This document shows, in pieces, positions 8,236 through 16,916 of a stretch of 44,045 bases of DNA (the stretch's first letter is position 1; every line of letters begins with the position of its first letter). This stretch comes from an uncultured Eubacteriales bacterium. GTDB taxonomy: Bacteria; Bacillota; Clostridia; Oscillospirales; Acutalibacteraceae. The notes beneath the pieces were generated by a model, which was given only the letters and a program-made list of their open reading frames with translations, made no database searches and was not told the DNA's origin. Location: contig ONLA01000026.1 in NCBI GenBank assembly GCA_900318495.1, positions 1 through 44,045 on the forward strand. Reading direction: 5' to 3'. Position numbers and translations under genes: made by a program.

Positions 8236-9436
8236 TTGCAGCCACCTCACTGTCTATCATTTCTTTTGCCTTAATGAAGGCGTTTTCGGGAATTACGGTG
8301 TTTTCGCCGATTACCGCGATACCCCAGTTATCTCTATCCTCAACTTCTTCGGGCTTCTGACCTACCCTTGCGCCCTTTTTAATTACGGTGTTTTCGGCAA
8401 CAATCGCGAATTTAACGGTTGCGCCTTCCTCGATAACCGCGCCGGGCATAATGATTGAAGAATTAACCGTCGCGCCCTTGCCTACGGTTACGCCCGAGAA
8501 CAAAATTGAGAATTCAAGGTCGCCCTCAACGTTGCAGCCGTCGGCAACCAGGGAATTCTGGATGTTGGCGTCGGGTGAAACATAATGCGGCGGCATCATG
8601 GGATTGCGCGAATAAACGTCCTTGAGGTCAAGGGTTACGTTCGGGTCGAGCAAGTCCATATTTGCTTCCCAAAGGCTGTCGATTGTTCCTACGTCTTTCC
8701 AGTATCCCTCAAACGGATAAGCGAACATTCTCTCGCCCGCGTTGAGCATTGCGGGGAGCACGTCCTTGCCGAAGTCGTGGCTTGAATCCTCAAGCGCGGC
8801 GTCGTCGGTAAGGTATTTTCTGAGCTCCTTCCAGCTGAAAATGTAGATGCCCATTGAAGCGTTGGTGCTCTTGGGATGCTCGGGTTTTTCGTCGAACTCG
8901 TAAATTTCGCCGCTTTCGTAGGTGTTAAGAATACCAAAACGCGAGGCTTCTTCCATTGGAACGTCGATTACCGCGATTGTACAGGCGGCGTTCTTTTCCT
9001 TGTGGTATTCCAGCATCTTATTGTAGTCCATCTTGTAGATATGGTCGCCCGAAAGAATTACAACATAATCGGGATCATAACGCTCAATATAGTTAATATT
9101 CTGATAAATCGCGTTGGCTGTGCCGGAATACCAGTCGGCGCCCTTGATAGCCTGATAAGGGCTGAGACAGTTAACGCCCGAATGCATTCCGTCCAAATCC
9201 CACGGCTGACCGTTTCCGATATACTCATTGAGGATAAGCGGCTGATACTGTGTAAGGATACCCACTGCTTCGATGCCTGAGTTTACACAGTTTGAAAGCG
9301 GAAAGTCGATGATTCTGTATTTTCCGCCAAAAGGTACGGCAGGCTTTGCAAGCTTTTTTGTAAGCACGCCAAGACGCGAGCCCTGACCGCCTGCAAGAAG
9401 CATAGCTACAACCTCCTGTTTAGGGAACATTTGCAT
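8225..9436 (-). CDS. glgC: Glucose-1-phosphate adenylyltransferase, catalytic subunit
   Basis: Makes ADP-glucose from ATP and glucose-1-phosphate, the committed step of glycogen synthesis. At 403 residues it has a normal length. The N-terminal [20 protein letters not shown] loop is intact, followed by [26 protein letters not shown] (metal and catalytic Asp), and a C-terminal beta-helix with [15 protein letters not shown]-type hexapeptides. AGGAGG sits about 8 nt before ATG 9436. It lies 121 bp downstream of glgB, with a palindromic repeat in the gap, and overlaps glgD. In contrast to its operon partners GlgA and GlgB, I see no loss of key residues here. Confidence 0.96.
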   Translation of the reverse strand: MQMFPKQEVVAMLLAGGQGSRLGVLTKKLAKPAVPFGGKYRIIDFPLSNCVNSGIEAVGILTQYQPLILNEYIGNGQPWDLDGMHSGVNCLSPYQAIKGADWYSGTANAIYQNINYIERYDPDYVVILSGDHIYKMDYNKMLEYHKEKNAACTIAVIDVPMEEASRFGILNTYESGEIYEFDEKPEHPKSTNASMGIYIFSWKELRKYLTDDAALEDSSHDFGKDVLPAMLNAGERMFAYPFEGYWKDVGTIDSLWEANMDLLDPNVTLDLKDVYSRNPMMPPHYVSPDANIQNSLVADGCNVEGDLEFSILFSGVTVGKGATVNSSIIMPGAVIEEGATVKFAIVAENTVIKKGARVGQKPEEVEDRDNWGIAVIGENTVIPENAFIKAKEMIDSEVAASEK

Positions 9437-9480
9437 GCAATTACCTCCTATTGAAAATGTATTTTTTTTCGATTTGATTT

Positions 9481-9517
9481 AGGCAATACCGCTTAATTCA
9501 GGTGTGCGGCGTTGCCT
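9481..9517. repeat. Palindromic repeat family A, copy 1
   Basis: 37-bp near-palindrome starting AGGCAATACCGC and ending GCGGCGTTGCCT, located between glgB and glgC. Related copies occur at 31292-31408, 35282-35318 and 41265-41301. On the minus strand it is transcribed within the glycogen operon and would form a hairpin in the mRNA. Confidence 0.8.
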
Positions 9518-9527
9518 TTATTTTTAT

Positions 9528-9546
9528 AAAAACGTATACCGTTTTT
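9528..9546 (-). terminator. Possible weak terminator after glgB
   Basis: On the minus strand AAAAACG (9540-9546) pairs with CGTTTTT (9528-9534) around a 5-nt loop, beginning 11 bp after the glgB stop. The T-rich arm gives partial terminator character. It could reduce read-through from glgB into glgCDA; this is weak evidence. Confidence 0.35.
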
Positions 9547-9557
9547 AGCCTGTGATT

Positions 9558-11456
9558 TTATTCGTCCTTAGCCAGCCTGAGATACATTACGCTCATGGGC
9601 GGAATCGTTAACGATACGCCCTGATTGCAGCCGTGAATTTTAACCGGCTTGGTTTCAATGTGATGACCGTTGCTTACGCCGGTGCCGCCGAAGCGGGCGT
9701 CATCCGAGTTAAAAAACTCGTTGTAAACGCCTTCCTTTGAAACGCCGATAACGTAGTTTTCGTGTTTAACCGGACGAAAGTTGCACACGGCGATAATTTC
9801 GTTGCCGTCCTCGTCGCTGCGCTTAAACGCGATTACCGAATTTGTGTAGTCATCGTGGTGAATCCAGTCAAAGCCTTTCCAAATTGTGTCGCGTTCATAG
9901 AACGGCTTGGTTTCAAGATAGAGCGCGTTAAGCTCCTTGAAAAAGCTGTGAAGCTGAGCGTTTTCGGGATGGTCGGTCATACTCCAGTCCAGCACGGTTT
10001 CCTCGTTCCATTCGCTGTTCTGACCTGTTTCAATGCCCATAAACACAAGCTTTTTGCCCGGATGGGCGTACATATATGTCAAAAACGCGCGCAAATCGGC
10101 GAAGCCGTTTTTGTTTCCGCCGGGCATACGGCTTAAAAGCGAGCCTTTGCCGCCGGACGCCTCGTCGTGAGAAAGCGGAAGCAAAAAGTGTTCCGAAAAC
10201 GCGTAGAAAAAGCTGTAGGTCAGGTTGTCGTGATTAAACGGCCGCCACTTTGAATCGAGCGTCATATAGTGAAGCATATCGTTCATCCAGCCCATATTCC
10301 ACTTGTAGTCAAAGCCGAGTCCGCCTTCAGAGATGTCGTGGGTGAGCTTAGGCCACGAGGTGACCTCCTCAACACACATTATCGCGCCCTTGTGAAGCGT
10401 GTGAACGGTTGTATTAAGCTTCTTTACAAAATCGATTGCCTCAAGGTTTTCCTTGCCGCCGAGCTCGTTGGGAATCCATTCGCCGCGCTGCTTGGCGTAA
10501 TCGAGGTAAAGCATTGACGAAAGCGCGCCGAGACGTATTCCGTCGGCATGATAAACCTCAAGCCAGAAGTTGGCGCTGGAGATTAAAAAGCTTACGACCT
10601 GCGGCTTTGAATAGTCAAACAGACAGGTGTCCCACGACGGGCGTTCGCCCTTGCGCGGATCCTCGTCCTCATAAAGCGCGGTGCCGTCGAACTTTGCCAG
10701 CGCAAAGCTGTCCTTGGGGAAGTTTGAGGGAACCCAGTCAAGGATAATCCCGACGCCTGCCTGATGAAGCTTGTCAACCAAATACATAAACTCCTTGGGC
10801 GTGCCGTAGCGCGCTGTCGGAGCGAAGTAGCCGGTGGTCTGGTAACCCCAGCTTCCGTCAAACGGATTCTCCATTATAGGCATAAGCTGAACGTGGGTAT
10901 AGTGCATTTCACGCATATACGGCACAAGCTCGTCGGCAAGCTGGGTGTAGGTGTAAAAGCTGCCGTCCGGATTGCGTTTCCACGTGCCGGCGTGAAGCTC
11001 ATAGATATTAACCGGAGCTTTGGTTAGGTCGGTGCAGGCGCGGCGCTCAAGCCAGTCGGAGTCGTGCCATTCATAGCCGTCGATGTCATAAACGCGCGAG
11101 GCATTGTCGGGACGTTTTTCGGCGTAAAACGCGTAGGGGTCGGATTTCAGGATTTTTTCGAACCACGGAGTTTCAATACAGTATTTGTAAAGTCCGAGCT
11201 GCGGCATATCCTCAACGAACAGCTCCCAAATTCCTTCGCCGTCGGTGTTTTTCATATAGTCGGCATTTTTGTTCCAGTCGTTAAAATCGCCCACAACCGA
11301 AACACTCACGGCGTGCGGCGCCCAAACTCTGAACAGCACGCCCTGTTTGTCTTTTCTTACGGCTTTATGCGCGCCGAAAAACTCGTAGGCGCGAAGATTT
11401 TCTCCGCTGTTGAAAAGCTCTGCCGCTGTGCGGTTGTCATCAAGGCGGTTATCCAT
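9558..11456 (-). CDS. glgB: GlgB-like 1,4-alpha-glucan branching enzyme homologue with degenerate active site
   Basis: Family GH13 branching-enzyme homologue, 632 residues. It has an N-terminal CBM48 domain (FRVWAPHAVSVSVVGDFNDW) and then a full-length barrel that aligns with E. coli GlgB throughout (YELHAGTW, FDGSWGYQTTGYFAPTARYG, GEWIPNELGG, GGLGFDYKWNMGWM, LPLSHDE). Two central residues are changed. In region II, ADGIRLGALSSM has Gly310 where GlgB has the nucleophilic Asp (LRVDAVASM). In region I, DWVPSNFP has Asn245 where GlgB has His (DWVPGHFP). The acid/base Glu (CVEEVTSWP) and region IV His-Asp remain. The frame is intact. The start is ATG 11456 with TGGAG 8 nt upstream; ATG 11474 has no good site. 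It is first gene of the glg operon. It is either inactive or has another role. Confidence 0.93.
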   Translation of the reverse strand: MDNRLDDNRTAAELFNSGENLRAYEFFGAHKAVRKDKQGVLFRVWAPHAVSVSVVGDFNDWNKNADYMKNTDGEGIWELFVEDMPQLGLYKYCIETPWFEKILKSDPYAFYAEKRPDNASRVYDIDGYEWHDSDWLERRACTDLTKAPVNIYELHAGTWKRNPDGSFYTYTQLADELVPYMREMHYTHVQLMPIMENPFDGSWGYQTTGYFAPTARYGTPKEFMYLVDKLHQAGVGIILDWVPSNFPKDSFALAKFDGTALYEDEDPRKGERPSWDTCLFDYSKPQVVSFLISSANFWLEVYHADGIRLGALSSMLYLDYAKQRGEWIPNELGGKENLEAIDFVKKLNTTVHTLHKGAIMCVEEVTSWPKLTHDISEGGLGFDYKWNMGWMNDMLHYMTLDSKWRPFNHDNLTYSFFYAFSEHFLLPLSHDEASGGKGSLLSRMPGGNKNGFADLRAFLTYMYAHPGKKLVFMGIETGQNSEWNEETVLDWSMTDHPENAQLHSFFKELNALYLETKPFYERDTIWKGFDWIHHDDYTNSVIAFKRSDEDGNEIIAVCNFRPVKHENYVIGVSKEGVYNEFFNSDDARFGGTGVSNGHHIETKPVKIHGCNQGVSLTIPPMSVMYLRLAKDE

Positions 11457-11512
11457 AGGTTCAACTCCATTCAATCGCCCGTTACCGGATGATATATCTA
11501 TATCTAATATAT

Positions 11513-11541
11513 ATCATACCAAAAAATTATGTGGATTTCAA
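11513..11541 (-). promoter_or_regulatory. Promoter of the glgBCDA operon
   Basis: On the minus strand TTGAAA at 11536-11541 and TATGAT at 11513-11518, spacer 17 bp, about 57 bp before the glgB start. Confidence 0.8.
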
Positions 11542-11594
11542 GCAAATTCAAAAAATTAAAGCCGAAATTTTAGTGTATTTTTTATAAATTATGA

Positions 11595-11630
11595 ACAAAA
11601 AAGGGAGCGTTTATCAATAAAAATGCTCCT
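11595..11630 (-). terminator. Terminator hairpin between gap and glgB
   Basis: GGAGCGTTT (11604-11612) pairs with AAATGCTCC (11621-11629). On the minus strand the hairpin is followed by CTTTTTTG. It is a second stop after gap, separating it from the glycogen operon. Confidence 0.7.
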
Positions 11631-11675
11631 TGGGATTCTTTTTTCGGCAAATTTCGACGTTATTTTTCTATATTC

Positions 11676-11705
11676 GAAAAAAGGGCTGCCCGCACGGACA
11701 GCCCT
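11676..11705 (-). terminator. gap terminator
   Basis: AGGGCTG (11682-11688) pairs with CAGCCCT (11699-11705), and on the minus strand the stem is followed by a TTTTTTC run. It lies 30 bp after the gap stop codon. Confidence 0.9.
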
Positions 11706-11734
11706 AAAAGCATCTTAACTTTTAAACGAAGCAA

Positions 11735-12766
11735 TTAGCCAAGCTCAGCGAAGTACTTAATTGTTCTTACCATCTGGCTTGTGTAAGAGTTCTCGTTGTC
11801 GTACCATGAAACAACCTGAACCTCATAGAGGTCGTCGGCAATCTTGGAAACCATTGTCTGAGTAGCGTCGAAGAGTGAGCCGAAGCGCATACCGATAACG
11901 TCGGAAGAAACGATGGGATCCTCGTTGTAGCCAAAGCTTTCGGAAGCGGCAGCCTTCATTGCGGCGTTGATGCCTTCAACAGTAACGTCTGTGCCCTTAA
12001 CAACAGCTGTAAGGATAGTTGTTGAACCTGTGGGAACAGGAACACGCTGAGCGGAACCGATGAGCTTGCCGTCGAGTTCGGGAATTACAAGACCGATAGC
12101 CTTTGCAGCGCCTGTTGAGTTGGGAACGATGTTAGCGGCACCTGCTCTTGCGCGGCGGAGGTCACCCTTTCTGTGAGGACCGTCAAGAATCATCTGATCG
12201 CCTGTGTAAGCGTGGATTGTGCTCATAATACCGCTCTGGATAGGAGCGTACTTGTTGAGTGTGTCAGCCATGGGAGCAAGGCAGTTTGTTGTGCAGGAAG
12301 CGGCAGAGATGATTTTGTCGTCAGCTGTGAGGATGTCCTCGTTAACGCTGAATACAACTGTGGGAAGGTCTTTGCCCGCGGGAGCGGAGATAACAACCTT
12401 CTTAGCGCCTGCGTCGATGTGAGCCTGGCTCTTAGCCTTTGAGCAGTAGAAGCCTGTGCATTCGAGAACAACGTCTACGCCGATTTCGCCCCAGGGAAGC
12501 TCGGCAGCGTTGGGCTTAGCGTAGATTGTGATTTCCTTGCCGTCTACGATGATTGAGTTTTCGCCTGCTTCAACAGTGTGAAGGTTTTCGCCGATAGTAC
12601 CGCAGTAGCCCTTCTGAGCTGTGTCGTACTTAAGAAGGTTAGCGAGCATCTTGGGATCTGTAAGATCGTTAATAGCTACTACTTCATAACCTTCAGCGCC
12701 GAACATCTGTCTGAAAGCAAGACGACCGATACGGCCGAAACCGTTAATTGCAACTTTTACTGACAT
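11735..12766 (-). CDS. gap: Glyceraldehyde-3-phosphate dehydrogenase, type I
   Basis: NAD-dependent glycolytic enzyme converting glyceraldehyde-3-phosphate to 1,3-bisphosphoglycerate. At 343 residues it has a normal length. The N-terminal NAD-binding start ([15 protein letters not shown]), the catalytic-cysteine motif [12 protein letters not shown] near residue 155, and [20 protein letters not shown] and [14 protein letters not shown] at the C terminus are all present. AGGAGG lies 10 nt before ATG. It has its own promoter and terminator, so it is separate from the glycogen operon that follows it. Codon use is strongly biased, as expected for a highly expressed gene. Confidence 0.97.
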   Translation of the reverse strand: MSVKVAINGFGRIGRLAFRQMFGAEGYEVVAINDLTDPKMLANLLKYDTAQKGYCGTIGENLHTVEAGENSIIVDGKEITIYAKPNAAELPWGEIGVDVVLECTGFYCSKAKSQAHIDAGAKKVVISAPAGKDLPTVVFSVNEDILTADDKIISAASCTTNCLAPMADTLNKYAPIQSGIMSTIHAYTGDQMILDGPHRKGDLRRARAGAANIVPNSTGAAKAIGLVIPELDGKLIGSAQRVPVPTGSTTILTAVVKGTDVTVEGINAAMKAAASESFGYNEDPIVSSDVIGMRFGSLFDATQTMVSKIADDLYEVQVVSWYDNENSYTSQMVRTIKYFAELG

Positions 12767-12799
12767 AATAATATATCCTCCTAAAATTAAGATACAACT

Positions 12800-12828
12800 A
12801 TTATATTACATTTTCTTAAATACTTCAA
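12800..12828 (-). promoter_or_regulatory. gap promoter
   Basis: On the minus strand TTGAAG at 12823-12828 and TATAAT at 12800-12805, spacer 17 bp, just upstream of the gap ribosome-binding site. Confidence 0.8.
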
Positions 12829-12972
12829 GAGTTTGTCAAAAATTTAACGGGAATTTTTTAAATTTTTTCACACAAATTTTGTTATTACGCCCGTTTTGCC
12901 CGTCATTCTTACGAAGGTGACATCCATAATTCTAAATAACAATTATTTTTTGTAAAAAACTTTTTATTCGTC

Positions 12973-13001
12973 TTGACAAGGCATTGATTTTATATTAAAA
13001 T
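12973..13001 (+). promoter_or_regulatory. Probable rny promoter with long leader
   Basis: TTGACA at 12973-12978 and TAAAAT at 12996-13001, spacer 17 bp. This gives an A/T-rich untranslated leader of about 250 nt before rny. In it I see a small GNRA-capped hairpin (AATGGC-GGAA-GCCGTT, 13118-13133) and no gene. The rest of 12829-12972 shows nothing recognisable. Confidence 0.6.
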
Positions 13002-13257
13002 TAAGTAGAATCCATTAATATGTGATTTTATACTATTAAAGAATCGCATTTTTTGAGATTTTCCTTTTAATCAGACTCTTTTATGAGCCGTTATATATAG
13101 ATATTTTTTATTAATTTAATGGCGGAAGCCGTTCGACAATATAAAAAGTATTTACGAATTTATTAAAATTGAATATCTTGTTAACGGCACCTTAAAGTGT
13201 TTGGTTGTTAATTAAATTATGAAACAAAACAAATCAATCGAAGGAGGTGTCAGGGAG

Positions 13258-14811
13258 ATGGACATGCCAATTGTGATACTCCTTATTGCGGTTGCGCTTA
13301 TTGCCGGAGGAGTTGCCGGTGTACTTATCGGAATCAGGATTCGCAAGAATACCGCCGAAAAGGAAATCGGAAGCGCCGAGGACGAGGCAAAGCGTATTGT
13401 TGAGGACGCCATCAAAACAAGCGAAGCTAAAAAGAAAGAGATTGTTTTGGAGGGTAAGGAAGAAGTTCACAAGTTCCGCAGCGAAAGCGAAAAAGAGATT
13501 GCGGACCGCAGACGCGAGGTTCAGCGGCAGGAGAGAAGAATTCAGCAAAAGGAAGAATCACTTGACCGAAAGCTCGACAATGTTGAGAAGAAAGAGGACA
13601 GGGTTCAGAAAAAGCTGAAGGACGCCGACGCCAAGCTTGAGGAGATTGAAACCCTCAAGAAAAGCCAGTTTGAAATGCTCGAAAAGATTTCGGGTTACAC
13701 CGCTGACCAGGCAAAAGCCCATTTGTTATCCCAGCTTGAAAGCGAGCTGACTCATGAAAAATCAGTTAAAATTCTGGAATATCAGGAGCAGCTTAAGGAA
13801 GAAGCAGACGAAAAGGCAAGAAATATTATTTCGCTTGCCATTCAAAGACTTGCAGCCGAGCAGGTTGCCGAGGCCACTATTTCTGTAGTGCCTCTCCCCA
13901 ATGACGAAATGAAAGGCCGTATTATCGGCCGCGAAGGACGCAATATACGCGCCATTGAAACACTTACGGGTGTTGACCTTATTATTGACGACACGCCCGA
14001 AGCAATTACACTTTCGTGCTTTGAGCCCGTAAGACGCGAGGTTGCGCGCCTTGCGCTTGAAAAGCTTATCGCGGACGGAAGAATTCACCCCGCGAGAATT
14101 GAAGAAACTATTGAAAAGGCACGCCGCGAGGTTGACGCCACCATTAAGCGCGACGGCGAAAGAGCGGTGCTTGACCTTGGAATTCACCACATTCATCCCG
14201 AGCTTGTTAAGCTTTTGGGACGCTTGCGTTACCGCACCAGCTACGGACAAAACGTGCTTAATCACAGCATTGAGGTCGCTTACCTTGCCGGTATGATGGC
14301 AAGCGAGCTCGGACTTGACCCGACTCAGGCAAAGCGTGCCGGACTGCTGCACGACATCGGTAAGTCGATTGACCACGAGGTTGAGGGCACACATATTCAA
14401 ATCGGCGTAGACCTTGCGAGAAAGTACAAGGAAAGCGACGCGGTAATCCACGCGATTCACGCGCACCACGGCGATGTTGAAGCAAAAACAATTGTTGCTT
14501 GTTTGGTTCAGGCGGCTGACGCGCTGTCGGCGGCAAGACCCGGAGCAAGACGCGAAAACGTTGAAAATTACATCAAGCGCCTGCAGAAGCTTGAGGAGGT
14601 TGCCTCCGGCTTTAACGGCGTAGAACGTTCCTTTGCCATTCAGGCAGGCCGTGAGGTCAGGGTTATGGTTAAGCCCGAGGTTGTCAAGGACGAGCGTATG
14701 ATTCCGCTCGCGAGAGAAATCTGTAAGAAGATTGAGGAAGAGCTCGAATATCCCGGACAAATCAAGGTTAACATTATCCGCGAAAGCCGCGCGGCAGATT
14801 ACGCGAAATAG
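13258..14811 (+). CDS. rny: Ribonuclease Y
   Basis: Membrane-anchored endoribonuclease that initiates mRNA decay in Firmicutes. The 517 residues match the usual length (about 520). Order of domains: an N-terminal membrane helix (about 3-26, [18 protein letters not shown]), a long charged coiled coil (about 30-200), a KH RNA-binding domain with [15 protein letters not shown], and an HD phosphodiesterase domain with [10 protein letters not shown] and [12 protein letters not shown] (metal-binding His-Asp). The start is ATG 13258 with AGGAGGTG 8 nt upstream; an in-frame ATG at 13219 has no such site. A strong terminator follows, so it is monocistronic. Confidence 0.97.
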   Translation: MDMPIVILLIAVALIAGGVAGVLIGIRIRKNTAEKEIGSAEDEAKRIVEDAIKTSEAKKKEIVLEGKEEVHKFRSESEKEIADRRREVQRQERRIQQKEESLDRKLDNVEKKEDRVQKKLKDADAKLEEIETLKKSQFEMLEKISGYTADQAKAHLLSQLESELTHEKSVKILEYQEQLKEEADEKARNIISLAIQRLAAEQVAEATISVVPLPNDEMKGRIIGREGRNIRAIETLTGVDLIIDDTPEAITLSCFEPVRREVARLALEKLIADGRIHPARIEETIEKARREVDATIKRDGERAVLDLGIHHIHPELVKLLGRLRYRTSYGQNVLNHSIEVAYLAGMMASELGLDPTQAKRAGLLHDIGKSIDHEVEGTHIQIGVDLARKYKESDAVIHAIHAHHGDVEAKTIVACLVQAADALSAARPGARRENVENYIKRLQKLEEVASGFNGVERSFAIQAGREVRVMVKPEVVKDERMIPLAREICKKIEEELEYPGQIKVNIIRESRAADYAK

Positions 14812-14819
14812 ATGTTTAA

Positions 14820-14848
14820 AGCCGACTCTTAACGGAGTCGGCTTTTTG
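14820..14848 (+). terminator. rny terminator
   Basis: AGCCGACTC (14820-14828) pairs perfectly with GAGTCGGCT (14835-14843) around the loop TTAACG, followed by TTTTTG. Confidence 0.93.
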
Positions 14849-14920
14849 TTTACGAATCAGTATATGAAACTTAGGTTTATTTATACAATTGTACAATCAT
14901 ACTTTTGTGTAATGTTTACA

Positions 14921-14949
14921 TTGCATACATTATTATGTTAATATATAAT
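14921..14949 (+). promoter_or_regulatory. Promoter of the dockerin protein gene
   Basis: TTGCAT at 14921-14926 and TATAAT at 14944-14949, spacer 17 bp. A second overlapping TATAAT lies at 14949-14954. Confidence 0.65.
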
Positions 14950-14992
14950 ATAATATGTAGAAATAGTTCTGAATGATGAAAGGATGATTTTT

Positions 14993-15976
14993 ATGAAAAA
15001 AGCATTAATATTCCTGCTTACGGCAGCTATAAGCTTAAGCTTAGGTATAATACCGGCGTCGGCAGTCGCGTTTCCTTATCTTGTATACGGCGATGTTGAC
15101 TATAATTGCCGGGTTGAAATTAACGACGCTACGCTTTTGCAAAAATACCTTGCCGGCACCGCCGAGCTTTATTATAACCAACTGCTGATGTCGGATTATG
15201 ACCATAACGGCAAGATAACAATCGCGGACGTGACCGGTATTCAAAAGGAAATTGCGGGAGCAAGACCGGAGGGCTGCGGCGGATTTGCGGATACTTATGT
15301 AGATTACCATGACTTTTACGCAGAGCTTGATTCCGGCGCCGCGACGAAGGGCAGAGAAGTAACGTTTGTCGCGGTGGTAGGCGACGGCACAACCTGTGAA
15401 TTTTTCGTAAACGACGAGCTTGTTCAGGCTCGAAGCGAAAACAATAAGCTTAACTATGTGTTTGAGGAAGCCGGGGATTACCGGGTATCTCTCAAAGCTT
15501 ATAATAAAGACGGAGTTTATCATTCAGCAGATATATTTTATCAGGTTGTCGAGTCTATTCCGGACGATGTGGTAAGAGTGAGCTATTCACACTTTGATGA
15601 AAGCAACACCGGCCTTTCGTTTAACGTAAAAGCCGAGGGAGGTTCGGGAGAATACACCTATTCATTTAAAATCACGCAGGAATTCGCTGATTTTTACGGA
15701 GAAGGTTTTCCGGCTTCGGACATAGAGGTATATAAAAAAATCGGCGAAAGCAAGGATAACGATTGGGAATTCACTTACGACGAACGGGGCTTGGCTTGTC
15801 TTTATATCGACTATTCCGAAAACAGCTCGCTTTATATTGACAAGGATTTGTTTGACTGGGACATAAACAGCTTGGGCGATTACCCGCTGGAGCTTACAAT
15901 TACCGCAAAGGATTCCAACGGAAAGGTTTCGAAGCCGAAGGTTGTGGAATTGATGCGCGGACTTATATGCGGATGA
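14993..15976 (+). CDS. Secreted dockerin protein with Ig-like domains
   Basis: Predicted 327-residue exported protein. Residues 1-25 are a Sec signal peptide (MKKALIFLLTAAISLSLG, cleavage near ASA). Residues about 31-90 form a type I dockerin: two calcium-binding repeats, GDVDYNCRVEINDATLLQKY and SDYDHNGKITIADVTGIQKE, each with the D-x-(N/D)-x-(N/D)-G-like loop and following helix. The rest looks like two Ig/PKD-like beta domains (about 105-185 and 190-327). No catalytic domain is visible, so it may be a structural or binding component docked onto a cohesin. The start ATG 14993 has GAAAGG upstream; ATG 14984 is too close to it. The gene stands alone between two terminators. The partner cohesin is not in the window. 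Confidence 0.85.
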   Translation: MKKALIFLLTAAISLSLGIIPASAVAFPYLVYGDVDYNCRVEINDATLLQKYLAGTAELYYNQLLMSDYDHNGKITIADVTGIQKEIAGARPEGCGGFADTYVDYHDFYAELDSGAATKGREVTFVAVVGDGTTCEFFVNDELVQARSENNKLNYVFEEAGDYRVSLKAYNKDGVYHSADIFYQVVESIPDDVVRVSYSHFDESNTGLSFNVKAEGGSGEYTYSFKITQEFADFYGEGFPASDIEVYKKIGESKDNDWEFTYDERGLACLYIDYSENSSLYIDKDLFDWDINSLGDYPLELTITAKDSNGKVSKPKVVELMRGLICG

Positions 15977-15983
15977 TATTTTC

Positions 15984-16013
15984 AGCCGGCTCTTAACGGA
16001 GCCGGCTTTTTTG
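15984..16013 (+). terminator. Terminator of the dockerin gene
   Basis: AGCCGGCTC (15984-15992) pairs with GAGCCGGCT (15999-16007) around TTAACG, followed by TTTTTTG. It has the same loop and a nearly identical stem to the rny terminator. Confidence 0.93.
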
Positions 16014-16172
16014 TTAGGCTTTCCCGCGAAACACCGATGTCATCAAAATAACCGACACCAAGAACGCGACGTAAAAATGTCGCTTGAGAAGCGACCACTT
16101 AGGGCTGGCTCTGTTTTATAATATAACCGTAAGATAAAACAAAACAACAAAACATTTTACGGAGGTATTATT

Positions 16173-16838
16173 ATGAAACACAATAAAGAGAAAATGAACA
16201 ACATCACAGAGCTGGTATTTATTCTTGACAGAAGCGGATCGATGGGCGGCCTTGAGGCTGACACAATAGGCGGTTTTAACTCGATGCTCACCAAGCAGAA
16301 AAAGCAGGAAAGCAAGGCGTATGTGACAACCGTGCTGTTTGACCACGAGATTGAGACGCTGCACGACAGAATTCCGCTTAACAAGGTTAAGCCGCTTACA
16401 GACAAAGACTACACGGTTCGCGGCTGCACAGCGCTGCTCGACGCAATCGGCGACACAATTAAGCACATTGCTTCAATCCACAAATACGCGCGCAAGCAGG
16501 ATGTGCCGGCGAACACGATGTTTGTAATCACAACAGACGGTATGGAGAACGCCAGCCGCCGCTACAGCAGCAAAGATATTAAAAGGATGATTGAGAAAGA
16601 AAAGTCGAAGTACGGCTGGGAGTTTCTGTTCATCGGAGCGAACATTGACGCGGTTGAGACGGCGAGAACCTACGGTATAGGCAAGGACAGAGCGGTTAAT
16701 TATCATGCCGATTCACAGGGCACCGGGGTTGTATATGAGGCGGTAAGCGAGGCTGTGGGAAATATGAGATGTTCTGCTCCGCTGGCGCCAAACTGGAGCG
16801 ATAAGATAAACAATGATTATAATAACAGAAAAAGATAA
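16173..16838 (+). CDS. VWA-domain protein
   Basis: Predicted 221-residue cytoplasmic protein made almost entirely of one von Willebrand factor A domain. The metal-ion (MIDAS) residues are visible: DRSGSMGG near residue 20, a Thr in the RGCTALLDAIG segment near 86, and Asp in ITTDGMENASR near 117. There is no signal peptide or membrane helix. GGAGG lies 8-9 nt before ATG. Stand-alone VWA proteins of this size are common in Firmicutes, some in tellurite/stress loci; the neighbours give no clue here. A TATAAT at 16117-16122 may be its promoter, but I found no matching -35. Confidence 0.82.
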   Translation: MKHNKEKMNNITELVFILDRSGSMGGLEADTIGGFNSMLTKQKKQESKAYVTTVLFDHEIETLHDRIPLNKVKPLTDKDYTVRGCTALLDAIGDTIKHIASIHKYARKQDVPANTMFVITTDGMENASRRYSSKDIKRMIEKEKSKYGWEFLFIGANIDAVETARTYGIGKDRAVNYHADSQGTGVVYEAVSEAVGNMRCSAPLAPNWSDKINNDYNNRKR

Positions 16839-16883
16839 TCCGGCTGCGCAGCGTAAGCTTTCGGCAAAAATTTTCGCAAATTT

Positions 16884-16912
16884 AAAACCACCCGTTGACT
16901 CCGGGTGGTTTT
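16884..16912. terminator. Bidirectional terminator
   Basis: AAAACCACCCG (16884-16894) pairs perfectly with CGGGTGGTTTT (16902-16912). It lies between the convergent VWA gene and the transglutaminase gene and has T-rich ends on both strands. Confidence 0.88.
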
Positions 16913-16916
16913 GCCT

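Noticed and set aside
13762-14760. 332-codon open frame on the minus strand inside rny
   Set aside because: It mirrors the conserved rny frame; no promoter, ribosome-binding site or domain features.
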